From positions 6,366,684 through 6,430,683 of the forward strand of contig NC_030850.1 of NCBI RefSeq assembly GCF_000208745.1: DNA of 64,000 nucleotides, given 5' to 3'. The stretch is from Theobroma cacao. Lineage: Eukaryota; Streptophyta; Magnoliopsida; Malvales; Malvaceae. The notes below the pieces were generated by a model. The model was not told the origin of the DNA. It saw only the letters and a list, made by a program, of their open reading frames with translations, and ran no database searches. The first letter of the stretch is position 1; each line of letters opens with the position of its first letter. Position numbers and translations under genes: made by a program. This document shows positions 24,071-36,739 of this stretch, piece after piece.

Positions 24071-25617
24071 AATAATTTTAATTGAACTAAATTAATTAGA
24101 TATAATGCTAATATTAAGAAGAATAATATTCTTATATTTTAAGGTAATAAAATAAAAATTAAAAATTAAATAACATTTAAAATAAAATAAATACATTTTA
24201 AAAATTACTTACACTGTTAACATAAAATGGATGAATTTAAAAATTATTTATGTTGTTTACCTGTTATACAGATTTTTATTATTTTTTAAAATTATATGAC
24301 CAGTCAGTCTAACCTCCTTGTAAGGTCAATTAATATAGTCATAACAGTCACCATTTTGATCTATTCTATATGAATATTTAATTTAAAATTAATTAACAAT
24401 AAATTAAAAGATTTTTATGTTATTTATATATTTAAATATTTTTAATTTATCATCTATAAGATTATCGTGACTTTAATATTTTTAGTTATATGCAACGACT
24501 CAAACTTATAGGAGGTTAAAGGATAAGGAACCTTTACAAAGGTTAACGAATAGGGACTCTAATATCATACTAAATTTTTAAAATAATTATTCAACACATA
24601 AAATTATGAACAAACTATTTGACGGGGAAGTCGGATGGACTCATGGCATACACATGTGAAATGAACGTAATATAACCACCTAAAAGCCAAACAATTTGCT
24701 TCATAAGTCATAACGACAGCAACATTACGCACTTTTCTTTGGCAATAAAGTAAGATTACTAAAACCTTTTGGAGTTTGATAGTAACAACGTCGCAGTTCT
24801 TTAGCTAAAACAAAACAGTGGCAAACGCACCATAGGGGCTCTACAATTCAGATGTCAAAGAATAAAATAAAAACAAAAACCTTGTAATGAAGTTTGACCT
24901 GCAGCAGGTCAAAATTCAACTTAAAACTAAAAATTTGAGTAAAATATTAAATGCGCTTTGTGTCGTCGTCTCATCTCGTCCCCCCACCAATTGTTTGTTA
25001 CGAACAATTCTCTTCGGAAATTTTGACCTCAACTGATTATAGGCTTGGTATAACATAAGCCCAGTTTGACAGAAAACCGTGGAAATGGAGATAATCAATG
25101 GTCGACATCCCTTTTTTTAATTAAAAAAGTGCGGACTCTTCAAAGTGTTTATGGACGACAATTAAACATTTGAATTAAGACATTTTTTGACATTTCCAAG
25201 CAAATAGATGAGAGATGAGATCATTTGTAGTCCCATGGGTTGGACCTGCGGACCATTTCTAGCCTGATGAGACAATGGGGTTTAATTCATGTTTCAAGTT
25301 GCCAACTTAACATCATTTTACTTTTAGATTTTGGTCAGATTATTGAAACCGATTCAGCTTGTCTGCTTCAAGTTTGAAGCAATGTTGGACATTTCCATGG
25401 AAGTGCACCACTCTCTATGCATTAAGCAAGTTGCTTTATATAATTGTCACTGAGAATCTGAGAAGCAAGTAGGCAACCTTCATATACCAAAAACCATGGC
25501 TATACAGAGAAGTTAAAACATTAACTTAGATACTTGATCAGACTTTGAAGCTCCGAAACTCGGAAAAAGAAGTTAAACCAACAACTGCCCTTTGAGGCTG
25601 CTGCACCACTTTCAACC
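24071..25617. other. Intergenic and 3' flank of RNR1
   Basis: AT-rich to about 24500, then mixed. The last hundred bases or so before 25618 are probably RNR1 3' UTR, transcribed on the minus strand. No additional gene recognised. Confidence 0.4.
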
Positions 25618-28600
25618 TTAGCTCCCGCAAGCCATGCACTCTTCACGGTTTGTTAGGGAACATACCATTTGTGCCATTTTTGTATCATCATCTTCTACCT
25701 TGGGCTTTTCCTATATTACCAGAGATAACAAAGATTTTTATTATGTTATAGAATTCAAAAATTGAATAACCTCGGAGATGTGATGAACTTTTTTAACACA
25801 AATAGGTATGCATTACCTTAAGCATGGAAGTATCAACAGTGAATTTGATTGCATCAGCCGCTGCACGTGATCTTAGATAATACATTCCTGTCTTCAGACC
25901 CTATATAGTTAAGGACATTGAGTAAAAACAATGAATCAGCAAAATTATGCATCCACTGGCATTTACATTTGTGTAGTCACTACAAAGGCCAAGTGTTAAT
26001 ACCTTAGACCAGGCATAGAAGTGTAAAGAAGTTAGTTTTCCAAAATTAGGTTGGTCCATATGTATATTTAAGCTTTGGCTCTGGTCTATGTAGCACCCAC
26101 GATCAACAGCCATATCAACCAGTGTTTTTTGCTTGATTTCCCAAACAGTCCTGGTAAATTAAAAAGAAATATAAACCTTAGGTTCGCACTAAAAAGGTAA
26201 TAAAAAAAAAAAGAAAGGAAAGGGGCCTAGGAGGATAGTGAGAGAAGGAAAATGGAGAAAACAGCAATTCATACCTGTAAATTGCTTTCAGTTCATGAGG
26301 TATTTCTGGAATATTCTGAACAGAACCATCCTCATGAATTATGTTGTTCTTAACAACAGGAGACCAAAGACCCATCTCAGTTAAGTCATGAAGAAGATGC
26401 TTATTCACCACTACAAACTCCCCACTGAAGACAAACGGAACATAAGTTTTCAGCAATGTACAACAAATAAATAGGAGAATGCATAATAGGAAGCCAGGAC
26501 AAACCTCAGAACTCTTCGACTATAGATATTGGAAGTATATGGCTCAAAGCACTCATTATTTCCAAGAATCTGGCTAGTTGAAGCAGTTGGCATAGGTGCT
26601 AACAAAAGTGAATTTCTCACTCCATTCTTAGCAATCCTATCCCTAAGAGCCTTCCAATTCCACCGATCTGAAGGAGTAACATCCCACATGTCCGGCTGAA
26701 GAATACCCTGAAAGGTAACAGACAACTCAGCAGTGAGCAAACCAGATCAACAAGAAATAAGTATTATCAAGGCATTGCAATCACATTGAATAACCAAATG
26801 CATTTCAAAGGATTGTCAAAATCACATACCTTACTCACAGGACTCCCATTATATGTCTCATAAGGGCCCTCTTTCTCAGCTATGTCACAAGAAGCTTTCA
26901 GAGCATGGTAGTATATGGTCTCAAATATGTCCTTATTCAGCTGTTGAGCCTGAAATTAGACACCAGTCAACTATCAGACAAAACTAATTGAAGTTAAAAG
27001 GTATACCAAATCAATGCATTTGTGATCAAATATACCTCATGCGAATCAAAGGCCATGCCAAGTAAGATGAATGTGTCTGCAAGCCCCTGAACTCCAATAC
27101 CAATTGGTCTATGACGCAAATTTGATCTTCTGGCAGTTTCAACAGGGTAGTAATTAACATCAATTATTTTGTTAAGATTTCTTGCAACAATTTCAGTAAC
27201 CTGTCACAACAGCCAAAAAAAGGAATCACAATCATTATTAAAACTATTAAAAGAGATATCCAAGCCATCATAAAGATATGCTATGTGCATTTGCAAGGTA
27301 AAGGCTCAAACCTCTCCCAGTTTGTCAAAGTCAAAATATCTATTCTGAGAACCTCTGCTCCCAACAAGCTTAGATGGATGAGACTCCAGTGGAACCCCCT
27401 GTAGTAGATAAAAGAAGAAATAAGGTTAACTGCATTAACAAAGAGACTAAGAGCACGACTACATGCAACATAAGCACCATGTATCACCTACCTTTTCCCT
27501 CACATATCTTGGTAGTGCAATAGATGCCAGATTGCACACAGCAGTTTCTGTTGGACTTGTGTACTCAATTACCTCAGTACACAAATTTGAAGATTTAATG
27601 GTGCCAAGATTTTGCTGGTTGCTTTTTCTATTGCAAGTATCCTGAAATAAAAGTGAGGGGAAACAAGGGTTGAGATCTTAATACTCATCTGAGAACACAA
27701 ATGCACAATAAGAAGGTTGGACAAATCACCTTAAATAGCATGTAAGGGGTCCCAGTTTCTATCTGTGACTTCAGAATCTCAAACCACAGGTTCTGTGCTT
27801 GGACAACCTTCTTTGCCTTGCCCTAAATTTAAGACAAAAGAACTTTTAGTGACTGAATATTTGTGAAAAAATGTACTAGCATTAACAAAAGGTACAACAG
27901 TATTAACCTCTCGTTCATAATGAGTATACAGCTTCTCAAATTCTTCACCCCAACAATCTGCCAGGCCTGGTGCCTCATTAGGACAGAATAATGACCACTG
28001 CCCATTACTTTGGACTCTTTGCATAAAGAGATCAGGCACCCAAAGAGCATAAAATAGATCACGAGCCCGATGCTCTTCCTATAGTAGCAAAACATATACG
28101 TTATTGGATATAATATAACATACAGCATTGCAGCAAATTAGACAAAGAAAGCTATCAGTTAACAACCAAACAAATATGGCTCATGCAAACAAATTCAGAC
28201 CATATAAAAGTACCTTTCCATGGTTCTTCCTAAGGTCCAGAAATTCAAAAATGTCAGCATGCCATGGCTCCAAATATACAGCAAAAGCACCTAAATGCAC
28301 CATAGACATCATTTTTAATAAAAGTAGAATCAAACATTGTCACAAAACATAATATAGAAAAGTACAGCAATATGAACATACCCTTCCTTTTCCCTCCTCC
28401 TTGATCAACATAACGAGCAGTGTCATTGAACACTCGCAGCATTGGGACAATGCCATTAGATGTACCATTTGTTCCACGAATATAACTCCCTGTGGCTCGA
28501 ATATTTTGAACAGAGACACCAATCCCTCCAGCTGATTTGCTAATAACAGCACACTCCTTCAAAGTATCATATATTCCTTCAATACTATCATCTTTCATAC

Positions 28601-30087
28601 ACACCAAGAAGCAGCTGCTCAACTGCCAGAACACAAGTCAAAGAACTATGCATGTAAGCAAAAGAATTTAATGAACAATGCATTAAAGTTGAGAACTTGA
28701 TCTCATGTTTGTGCACAGAACATACTTGAGGCCTTGGTGTTCCAGCATTGAAAAGTGTTGGAGAAGCATGAGTGAACCATCTTTGAGACATCATGTGATA
28801 AGTTTTTATAGCAGAATCAATGTCATCCTTATGAATTCCAACAGCAACCCTCATTAACATGTGTTGAGGCCTTTCTATAACCTTCCCTTGAACTTTCAAG
28901 AGGTAGGACCTCTCAAGGGTTTTAAAGCCAAAGTAATCATAGTCAAAGTCCCGATCATATATGATCTCACTATCCAACCGTGCAGCATTCTAAACCAAAA
29001 ACATTTACAAAATTTAATTTTGTATGAAAATTCATTATAGGAAAACAGAATTAAAAAATAAACGCAAAGAAAGATTTCAAATAGTAATAACTAAAAGGTG
29101 TTAGAAGTGAAAATATCTAAAGAACAAAGCAAAAAAGTTGACCAAACAAATAACCAATAACAAATTCAAACACTCTACCTTTCACAAATATATTACATGG
29201 CTAAACTTAAGGATTAGGAAACGCTATGGGTTTTTATAAGGCATTGATGTTTGCACAGTCAGATATCAAATTATATAAGTTAGATAGCATGCAATATCTA
29301 TAATACAATAACATCACTTCCATTTCCAAAATTCTCATTCTATAAACACGCCAAGCATTTGTAAGACCCAACACAATTTTGGCACTTACAAAAAGGGGGA
29401 AAAAAAATCATAGGCTACCTCTAACCTTTACCATGTTTCAAACTAGAAATTAATACCAACATACATCAAAAGCAACAACCAAATTTGAGTCTGTAGGAAA
29501 GAAAAAAGAAGAAGACATGATTACAGTACCTTCATGATGATCTCATAAACATCATCAGCAATCAAAGGAGCCTTCAGTCCAGATCTCTCATTGAAATGAT
29601 TATACATGATTTTAATCCTACATTTATTAACCACCCATTTCCAAAACATCAATCTTTTCTATCGCAACAAAGAAACAAGCATTGTTACTTTAAAATCAAA
29701 AGTACTTACGTCTCAGAGAACGACTTCTTAGTATTTTTATGTAAATTTGAAACAACAATCCTAGCCGCCAACTGCAATCACGCATTTAATCAGTAAAAAA
29801 ATTCCCTAAGTTTCGAATTTAATTTTTTTGAAAAAATAATAATAATAATAAAGACTTACGGAAGCATAATCAGGGTGGTTAGCGGTCATAGCAGCGGCGG
29901 TTTCAGCAGCCAATTCATCAAGCTGGCTAGTAGTAACCCCTTTGTAAACACCAGCGCAGACCTTCTGAGCCACCAGAACCGGATCGCAGTGGTCGATGCT
30001 AAGTCCATAGCTTAGCTTCTTCAACCTCGCCGTTATCTTATCGAAATGGACCGCCTCTTGCCTCCCGTCTCTCTTAACCACATACAT
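25618..30087 (-). CDS. RNR1: Ribonucleoside-diphosphate reductase large subunit (class Ia R1)
   Basis: Seventeen exons on the minus strand: 29860-30087, 29710-29771, 29530-29617, 28726-28989, 28382-28622, 28214-28290, 27908-28078, 27730-27822, 27492-27641, 27312-27398, 27036-27200, 26830-26949, 26505-26707, 26275-26424, 26003-26150, 25817-25900, 25618-25710. They total 2424 nt (807 aa; plant R1 is about 810). It reduces ribonucleoside diphosphates to dNDPs for DNA synthesis, with the R2 subunit supplying the radical. An N-terminal ATP cone starts [13 protein letters not shown]. The redox cysteines are Cys218 (LSSCF) and Cys444 (AVCNLAS). The catalytic triad is NLCTE (Asn427, Cys429, Glu431). 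Tyr756-Tyr757 (GMYYLRSR) carry the radical. The C-terminal shuttle pair is CMAC (802-805). All catalytic residues are intact. Relative to animal R1 it has an extra loop of about 18 residues ([20 protein letters not shown]). Confidence 0.97.
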
Positions 30088-30178
30088 TTTTAGATGATCT
30101 TTCTTCTTTTTTTCACTCTCTCGAAGGAATTTCGTCGAACAGGTTTTTGGCGTATCGAAAAGAGTTACCCGAAGCGGA

Positions 30179-30297
30179 TTATATATAAGGAGGGGATAAA
30201 ACCTACAAAGGTTTTAAAATTAGGGATTTTAGATTTTTTTTTTTTTTGGTTTCCCTCGTGATTAGAATTTGGTAGGAATTTTTGAAATTTTCCCGCC
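30179..30297 (-). promoter_or_regulatory. RNR1 promoter: TATA box and E2F-type site
   Basis: TATATATAA lies at about 30179-30188, some 95 bp upstream of the RNR1 start codon on the minus strand. TTTTCCCGCC (30288-30297, plus strand) is a perfect E2F/DP consensus. A second near-consensus, ATTGGCGGG, lies at about 30680-30688, and a GGCGGG at about 30415. Plant ribonucleotide reductase genes are known S-phase E2F targets, so G1/S control is likely. Confidence 0.7.
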
Positions 30298-31307
30298 TAA
30301 AAAAGGATGGGAATTGGGATGGGAGCGTCGAATGCTTTTGCTTTTCTTTTGGCCTTGGGGTGCGTTTGTTGTGGAGTTGAGTTGAGTTTTTGAGTTGTTG
30401 TTTGTCGCGTAGGTGGCGGGTAAATGGGAAGATACGGAGGGAGAAGAGCTGGCGAGTGGGGTCCACGTTTTAATTGTGTGTGTTTTTTTTGAAAAGTAAA
30501 GAGTACGAAAGAAGATTCTAAGGGAGGAGCTGGAGCTGGAGCTGCTTTGGTTTTGTTTGTTTCTATTCTATCATTACTACAAAGGGATGATTGTATTTGG
30601 GTTTAATTTTTTAAATTTGAGAGAACTGGGATTTAGAGAGTAAAACTTGGCCTCGGTGGTGGGGGAGCGCGCTTCTTTTTATTGGCGGGGGATTTTAAGT
30701 TGGCGTGGACCCCGCTTGAGGCTTTGATAGGGAAACCTCATCACATGTCTGCAACCCAAATTTTCAAGCTAGGGACATCCTAATTTATTGCAAGTGTTTG
30801 GTTCTAATTCAATGACAATCGGATTTTAATTTTAATTTGATTCTCATTTTTTATTTTAATTTTGAGTTTTGACTTTTGAAAGTGCAACTGCAGCTGGCAA
30901 ATAATGAAAATAGGCTACATCTGTGTTCTTGTTATATGCAATTTTCTCCTTTATATATTAAACATATTTTTCTCCTAGGTAGTAAAATCACTATGGATCA
31001 TGTAATGTTAACATTTTCATTTTTCACCAAAGTATGGATAACGACTCTATAATTCTATCAATATGAGCTTGATTAAAGAAATCAAAATAAAAAAATTTTT
31101 AAGAAATCAAAAAAAAAAAATTAAACTATTGTGCCGTTATCTTTTCATCATCATCATCTTGTGCTTCTTACACTAAAACAACTCACTGCAAACAACGGAG
31201 AAGACCCGCGCCCTCAATACAAAATTGCCTCTCCTTGTGTCTCATAATCCTAAACATCTTGAGCTACAGAATACACTTATACAACAACAGTGCATGGAAA
31301 CACCATA
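30298..31307. other. RNR1 upstream region and 3' flank of the DHDPR gene
   Basis: Bases 30298-30720 are the GC-richer upstream region of RNR1 with the additional E2F-like motifs. Bases 30720-31200 are AT-rich spacer. The last part is 3' UTR of the minus-strand reductase gene. No other gene recognised. Confidence 0.45.
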
Positions 31308-34300
31308 TTATCGCATGTTACCTTCCCGCAAGACGTCAATCATATTATAGATGCGCTTGTTGGCACTTGACTGAACCTGCACTTTGCAAAATATTTACAA
31401 TCAAAATCAGTAATATACGAGTATATATGAACTATGCCAATGGAATTCTTAAGCCGCCCCAAGAAAGGAAAAGATCAAGACATTTACAATCAGCACAATC
31501 AACTGCAAAGAATACAATTTTCATCAGCTGAAACCACTAAATGCAATTCTCTCCTTGATCAGTTTTTTCAATATAATCTGGGTATCATTAATCCATCCAG
31601 ACCCATGATCAATTTCCTTTGAAATTTGAATATAGAGATACTAGACCAAAAATATTAAGTTCATAGAGTTGAAGATAGTTCCTACAGATATTCAAAATCC
31701 CACCTACTTTTGGCTGAGCATGTGGCAGTCCCCACAAAGACTATCTTGTTGTAAACAGTAAAAACAAAACATTCTGTAAAAGACTAAATTTGACTCAAAG
31801 TGGCAGGGGAAAATAGATAACAGCACCTTCTTAGCAAGGAAAAGTACAGCATCAACAGTACCCTCGGCATATATCGATCTGCCGCAAACATTATGCTGAA
31901 ACTCAAATGAAACTCTGCAGAAGTATTTTCAAAAATTGATCAAAGAAATTTCATTTGATGTTTCCAAGTTGACAAAGAAATAGGTTATAGATAAGCATGT
32001 TAGTCATTACGTTTTATCAGGTGATGTTAGATGGTACAAATGAAAAGCATGACCAGCCAAATGCTCTTCTGGAACTCCCACCATCTCAATCTGCTGCTTG
32101 GGATCCCGGATCATTTGTATCTGAAAAAAGAAAAGGAAACATCAATCATTAAGAAGTCCAAATTTTAGAAAGAGCTCTAGGAATAATCACGACAATAAAC
32201 TGGTGGGTTGCAGATTGGTAGATGTACCATTATTAGTCAATCTTAAAAGCAACATCCTCAATGAGAAAAAACCGAAAACAAAAAAACCTCTCTCTCTCTC
32301 TCTTTCAATTTCATTGAGAAAATATATGAACCCCCCCTCCCAAAAAATGAATTAGAATAAAATAAAAAGCAACTAGAGAAGGTGGTAGAGAAATTGCAAT
32401 ATGATCAGAAAAGGAAGAACAAACTTCTATAATAATGCCAATCAACAATTCTGAATTGACATGTCAGGAAAAAAGTTTATACATATGGAACCAAGATACA
32501 TAAACGCAAACACACATATTTATATATGTACAGGATTATACAAAAAACCAATGCCACAAGAATATATGACAACCGCGCACCTGATCCATGCCAAATGACA
32601 CCCCCAACTTCTGAAAGCAAGAAATTACAGCCTTAGCAGTCCCCGAGGTGTCCAGTTTGCTTGCTTGATGAGACTCCGTCACCTAGAATTATAAAAAATA
32701 AGCATCGGCTTTATTACTAGCACATCAAAATCAACTTAGAAGAATACAATCACCTTTTAATTTCTGAAATTCAATTGTCTAAAGAAGTATTTCTTAAAGT
32801 TAAAATGTGTTAAGGCTCTACTTTGAAAGATTAGTGAGACAATTAATGTGTAACCAATAGGACTAATGGCACAGACATGACAACTAATTACAAATAATAT
32901 TCAAGACAAGTGAAAGGAGTCCAAAAAAATTTTACTAACAGAAAACAAGGCCATGATGAGTTTCTAAACTCCCTATAGAATATAAACACCATTACATGTG
33001 ATAATTAGATTCGTACTCAAGCTGTAAACTCCAAAAGTTAACAGATATTTCAGTTCTTCATTTTCGGCACAAAGGTTATTGAGCAGCTATTATCAAAAGA
33101 ATGAAGCAAGAGAAAAGAACCAAAGTACCATATATTTTGATTGTTTTCAATAGTGAAATCCTATGTCACTCAGACTCAAGGATGACTATTGGATAAAATA
33201 TGTATCCAACACGTGTACATTCAATTTTTTTTAAGTTATTTCATGTATACAAGTGGTCAGATCTCCATACCCATGTCCGATGGATATGTGTCATACACGG
33301 GTACTTCAAGGAAAATGACGAGTTGGAGCAACATTCCTTCAAAATATCTCAATATCAAACTATCTTTTTGATAGCGTGCCAAGCAGTTCCATTTTACAAC
33401 CCCGATTGTTCTTCAATTGTGCAATTGGTTATACCTTATCAGTCAAACCTCATTTCAAATGCTTTTCAGATTTCAGCAAATACTAACTCAAAGGTTAAAT
33501 AATGCAGACTTTTCAGCATTTGATATCTACATTAACAAGATTTTTTGGTGGCTCTCTTAATTAAATATACCAAAGTAATAGTGACATAGCTTGGCATTTC
33601 AAAGCAATAGTGACAGAAAAAATACCAGAAAGTGCATTACAAATTTTCAATGGATTTAACTAAAGCAAGGCTTAGAAGTCAAAGTGGAAGTAACAATTAA
33701 GAGACCAGACACATAAAAGATCACTACATAAGAACCATCCTGGCATATTTTTATGTCAGAAACAGCTTAGAAATATATAAATCATGAAGATAAGAGACAA
33801 TTTCAATCCCAAGAAATTGCACCAAGGTAAGCCTCAATCGGAAATTTAGAATTACTTATATTGGGCGTGGGGGGTTGGACTATGACACTTGCACAACAAT
33901 AAATATTACTGTAACTAGGAGTCGCAAACCAAAACCCTTCAATTATTTTTCTGTCTAGCCATTGATAACACTTTTGGAATATTCTTTCCAAATAACCTTA
34001 TTAAAAGTACCTGCAGAGAATATCCAGAGAAGGCTCCAGGAAATTGCTCAGCCATGATCTCCATGGCTGCAAGAAACGCAACAACCTAACAGAGATGTCA
34101 GTATTAAGATACAAATAGAAACTATAATTTCAACTATTTATAGTGGTATTTCAACTAATTAAGGGTTAGATGACCTGTTTCCCCATTTGTGGTGAGATCA
34201 CAGCATAACCATTTGAATCTTCGACAGTCTTATACAGTCGATCCCTGTCTCCACCAGTGGTTCCCATAACAAAAGGTACTCCAACTTTGGAATATAGCTC

Positions 34301-35820
34301 AGCATTATCTATATTTCAAACGCACCCAACCCCAAAAGAATTTTAAAGAAAAGGCAATAAATAAAAAAATCAACTCATAATGTTGAACTTGAGTAGTATG
34401 CCCACATTTATTTAACAAATCTATCGTAAGATAGTTCATGATATAACTGAGAAAAAAAAATGAGTCACAGCAATAGATTATCTCTAAAACAGGCTTCAGC
34501 CTTTGGAATCATTATTCCTTGGACTATCAAAAAATTTCTCATTCAAGTTCAGCTTGCTTTCTTTATTTCGTTAACGTGAAATATAATATGGTTTATATGT
34601 ATGGTTCTCAACAGGTTACCATTAACAGTGGCAGGCACAGTGTAGTCTACCACGATCAGGTTTGGATACTCATGAAAGACAGACGCAAGGACGCTTTCTT
34701 TTTCAGAAGGACCATGGACCAAAATCTCTTTGCCACACAGTTCAATAGTCTGCCCAGACTCCTTCTCTGCACCAAAAGACACAGGGACAATATGAAGTCC
34801 AGCAGAATCTGCTGCTTTGATAACAGCCTTTCCCATTTTACCGGTACAGCTATTTACCTACAAATAAAGGAAAAAAAAAAGTAAAGGAGTGATTATTAAG
34901 CCATGTTATATGGGCATCATTCTTATAAAAAGGAATAATAACTACATTTTGCAAGTGCAGCATGTAGTCCTCTAAACTCAAAAGAACATCAAGTTGTGGA
35001 AGCAACATAGAGCAAAAAGGAATGATGACTGTCATAGACAAAAAGGTGGCTTTCAATATGTAGCCTTAAACCAAGATTTAAACTGAGTTTATTTATGCAC
35101 ATGTGACATTTGAGCTGTAATAATCACATTTTACAATACAGCTAAGAGATTAAGCACCAATTAGTACAATTATTAGGTAAGTTTGGTAACATCCTACCCT
35201 TAAGAAGACAAGTTTACCTACTACCTGTTGTCAGAATCCAAAAAACAAGTACCAGCAACTATACAGAATTTAATAACCTTGATGTATTTCCCAGCCCCAT
35301 ACTTAGAGGGAATGCTCAAATTAACATAACTCGGAAAAGTGGAATAGTGATTGCAAGCAAGTCATCCCTGAAGTAGCTATCTGTGATGTATGGTTAAAGT
35401 TTTGTTGATTGAATAATGCACACAAGATAAAAAAAAATATGTCTATAGAAAACAAGATGCTTTGTTTATCATTTATCAGTTTAGAGCTTTAAGGGAAAAA
35501 AATTCATGAATTAGTTCCACTGACAATGTTCTCCATCTAAACTTTATAGACAAATCAATCCAATTCAAGCACATTGCATTGAAAATTTTCTTCTTGAACA
35601 AAAAGGAAAAGGGTACCATGATTGGGATGGCGAGGTCCAGTGAAGTTGCTTTCTGGTTATGTTGAATGGCTGTGGTCGACATGGATAACGACATTGCTAC
35701 TGGAACCCAACGAAAAGCTGCTTTCTTTGCAGCAATACCTTGTCTTCTTTTGCCTCTTGATAACAGTGGTAACTTCTCCGACCGAAACCCATTGGCAGAG
35801 ACTCTAAGCAGAGAAGCCAT
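31308..35820 (-). CDS. DAPB: 4-hydroxy-tetrahydrodipicolinate reductase (DHDPR), plastid-targeted
   Basis: Eight exons on the minus strand: 35617-35820, 34620-34857, 34175-34308, 34011-34085, 32581-32682, 32011-32120, 31827-31914, 31308-31376. They total 1020 nt (339 aa), close to Arabidopsis DHDPR. It carries out the second committed step of lysine synthesis in the chloroplast, reducing hydroxy-tetrahydrodipicolinate with NAD(P)H. Exon 1 encodes a Ser/Arg/Lys-rich, acid-poor N-terminus (MASLLRVSANGFRSEKLPLL...), a typical transit peptide. The dinucleotide-binding loop is VNSCTGKMGKAV (69-80). MGTTGGDRDRL and YAVISPQMGKQVV follow. The substrate-binding and catalytic motif is SHQASKLDTSGTAKA (221-235). 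The C-terminus YNMIDVLREGNMR is typical of plant DHDPR. An in-frame ATG 21 bp upstream is less likely as the start. The chloroplast NDH factor CRR1 is a related DapB-like protein, but the conserved SHQ-K-D-SGT motif favours a true reductase. Confidence 0.93.
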
Positions 35821-36188
35821 TTTAACTGTCAAAATAAACAACTAACTAAATAAATAAAAACCTTCATGTCAAAGCTCGATTACAAGCGTCTCACAGTTAG
35901 AAATTCCAGTAGAATAAGTTAGTAAAGTATCTTAACTAAGAAGGAGGATTTAAGGTTTAAGATATTTAAAATGAACATTCAACAATAATAGAACCAGTGA
36001 AAATTACCAAATTTTAAAATTAATTATAATTCAAGAATTTTAGTTGAAATGAACAGAATAGAAGAATATAAATGAAAATGCAAGGATTTCTATGAAAAAA
36101 AAAAAGAGCCAAAAAAAACGTAAAGAGCTAATGCTGTACGGAAAAGCAAGCACTGAGCAAGAGCAAGGGAAAGAGTGACGAACTGGAA
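35821..36188 (-). other. Upstream region (5' leader) of the DHDPR gene
   Basis: AT-rich leader without a recognised core motif. A 5' UTR intron cannot be excluded. Confidence 0.4.
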
Positions 36189-36404
36189 CACAGATGAAGA
36201 AGGGCAGACCGGCAATAAGGATGTGGCGGTGGCGGCCGCTGGAAAAAAGATAGAGGTAGTTACTACGAAGAAAAGAGAATGTGAGAAAACCCAGTTCGTT
36301 CGGAGTTAGACAGATGAAGACGGGCCGCCGGGCAGAACGAATGTGGCGGTGAAAAGATGGATGCAGCAGAGAGAATGTGAGAACCCAATTTGTTTGAAGT
36401 TTAG
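36189..36404. repeat. Imperfect tandem duplication upstream of the DHDPR gene
   Basis: Copy 1 (36189-36309, 121 bp) and copy 2 (36310-36404, 95 bp) both begin ACAGATGAAGA, both have GGGC-G-C-GGCA and ATGTGGCGGTG in the middle, and both end AGAATGTGAGAA-CCCA-TT-GTT--GAGTTTAG-like. Copy 2 lacks about 26 bp present in copy 1. The block is GC-rich against its surroundings and lies about 370-585 bp upstream of the DHDPR start, so it may be promoter or leader. Confidence 0.7.
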
Positions 36405-36739
36405 ACAATTATAGTTTTCATCATTTATCTTTTTAATTTCGTTTGTCCAATAAAACCCCCGTGACAATTGAATAATACCTCATGGCTTTTTAGTCATATA
36501 ACGGAGAAAGAACTCTTACACTGGTCAGGTATAACTCGACCCTGTATCTCTCGTGAAATTTATAACAGTAAAGATATTGATCTGTTCTAATATCATTTGT
36601 CTCTACTCATATTTTCAACAAAAAATATATATTTGATAAATAAAAAAAAGTCCATTATTTTATGGGATCCATAACACACTCATCAAATACATAAAAATAA
36701 AATGTATTAAAATTTTTTTATTTAATTATTTTATATATA
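36405..36739. other. AT-rich spacer
   Basis: No feature recognised. Confidence 0.4.
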
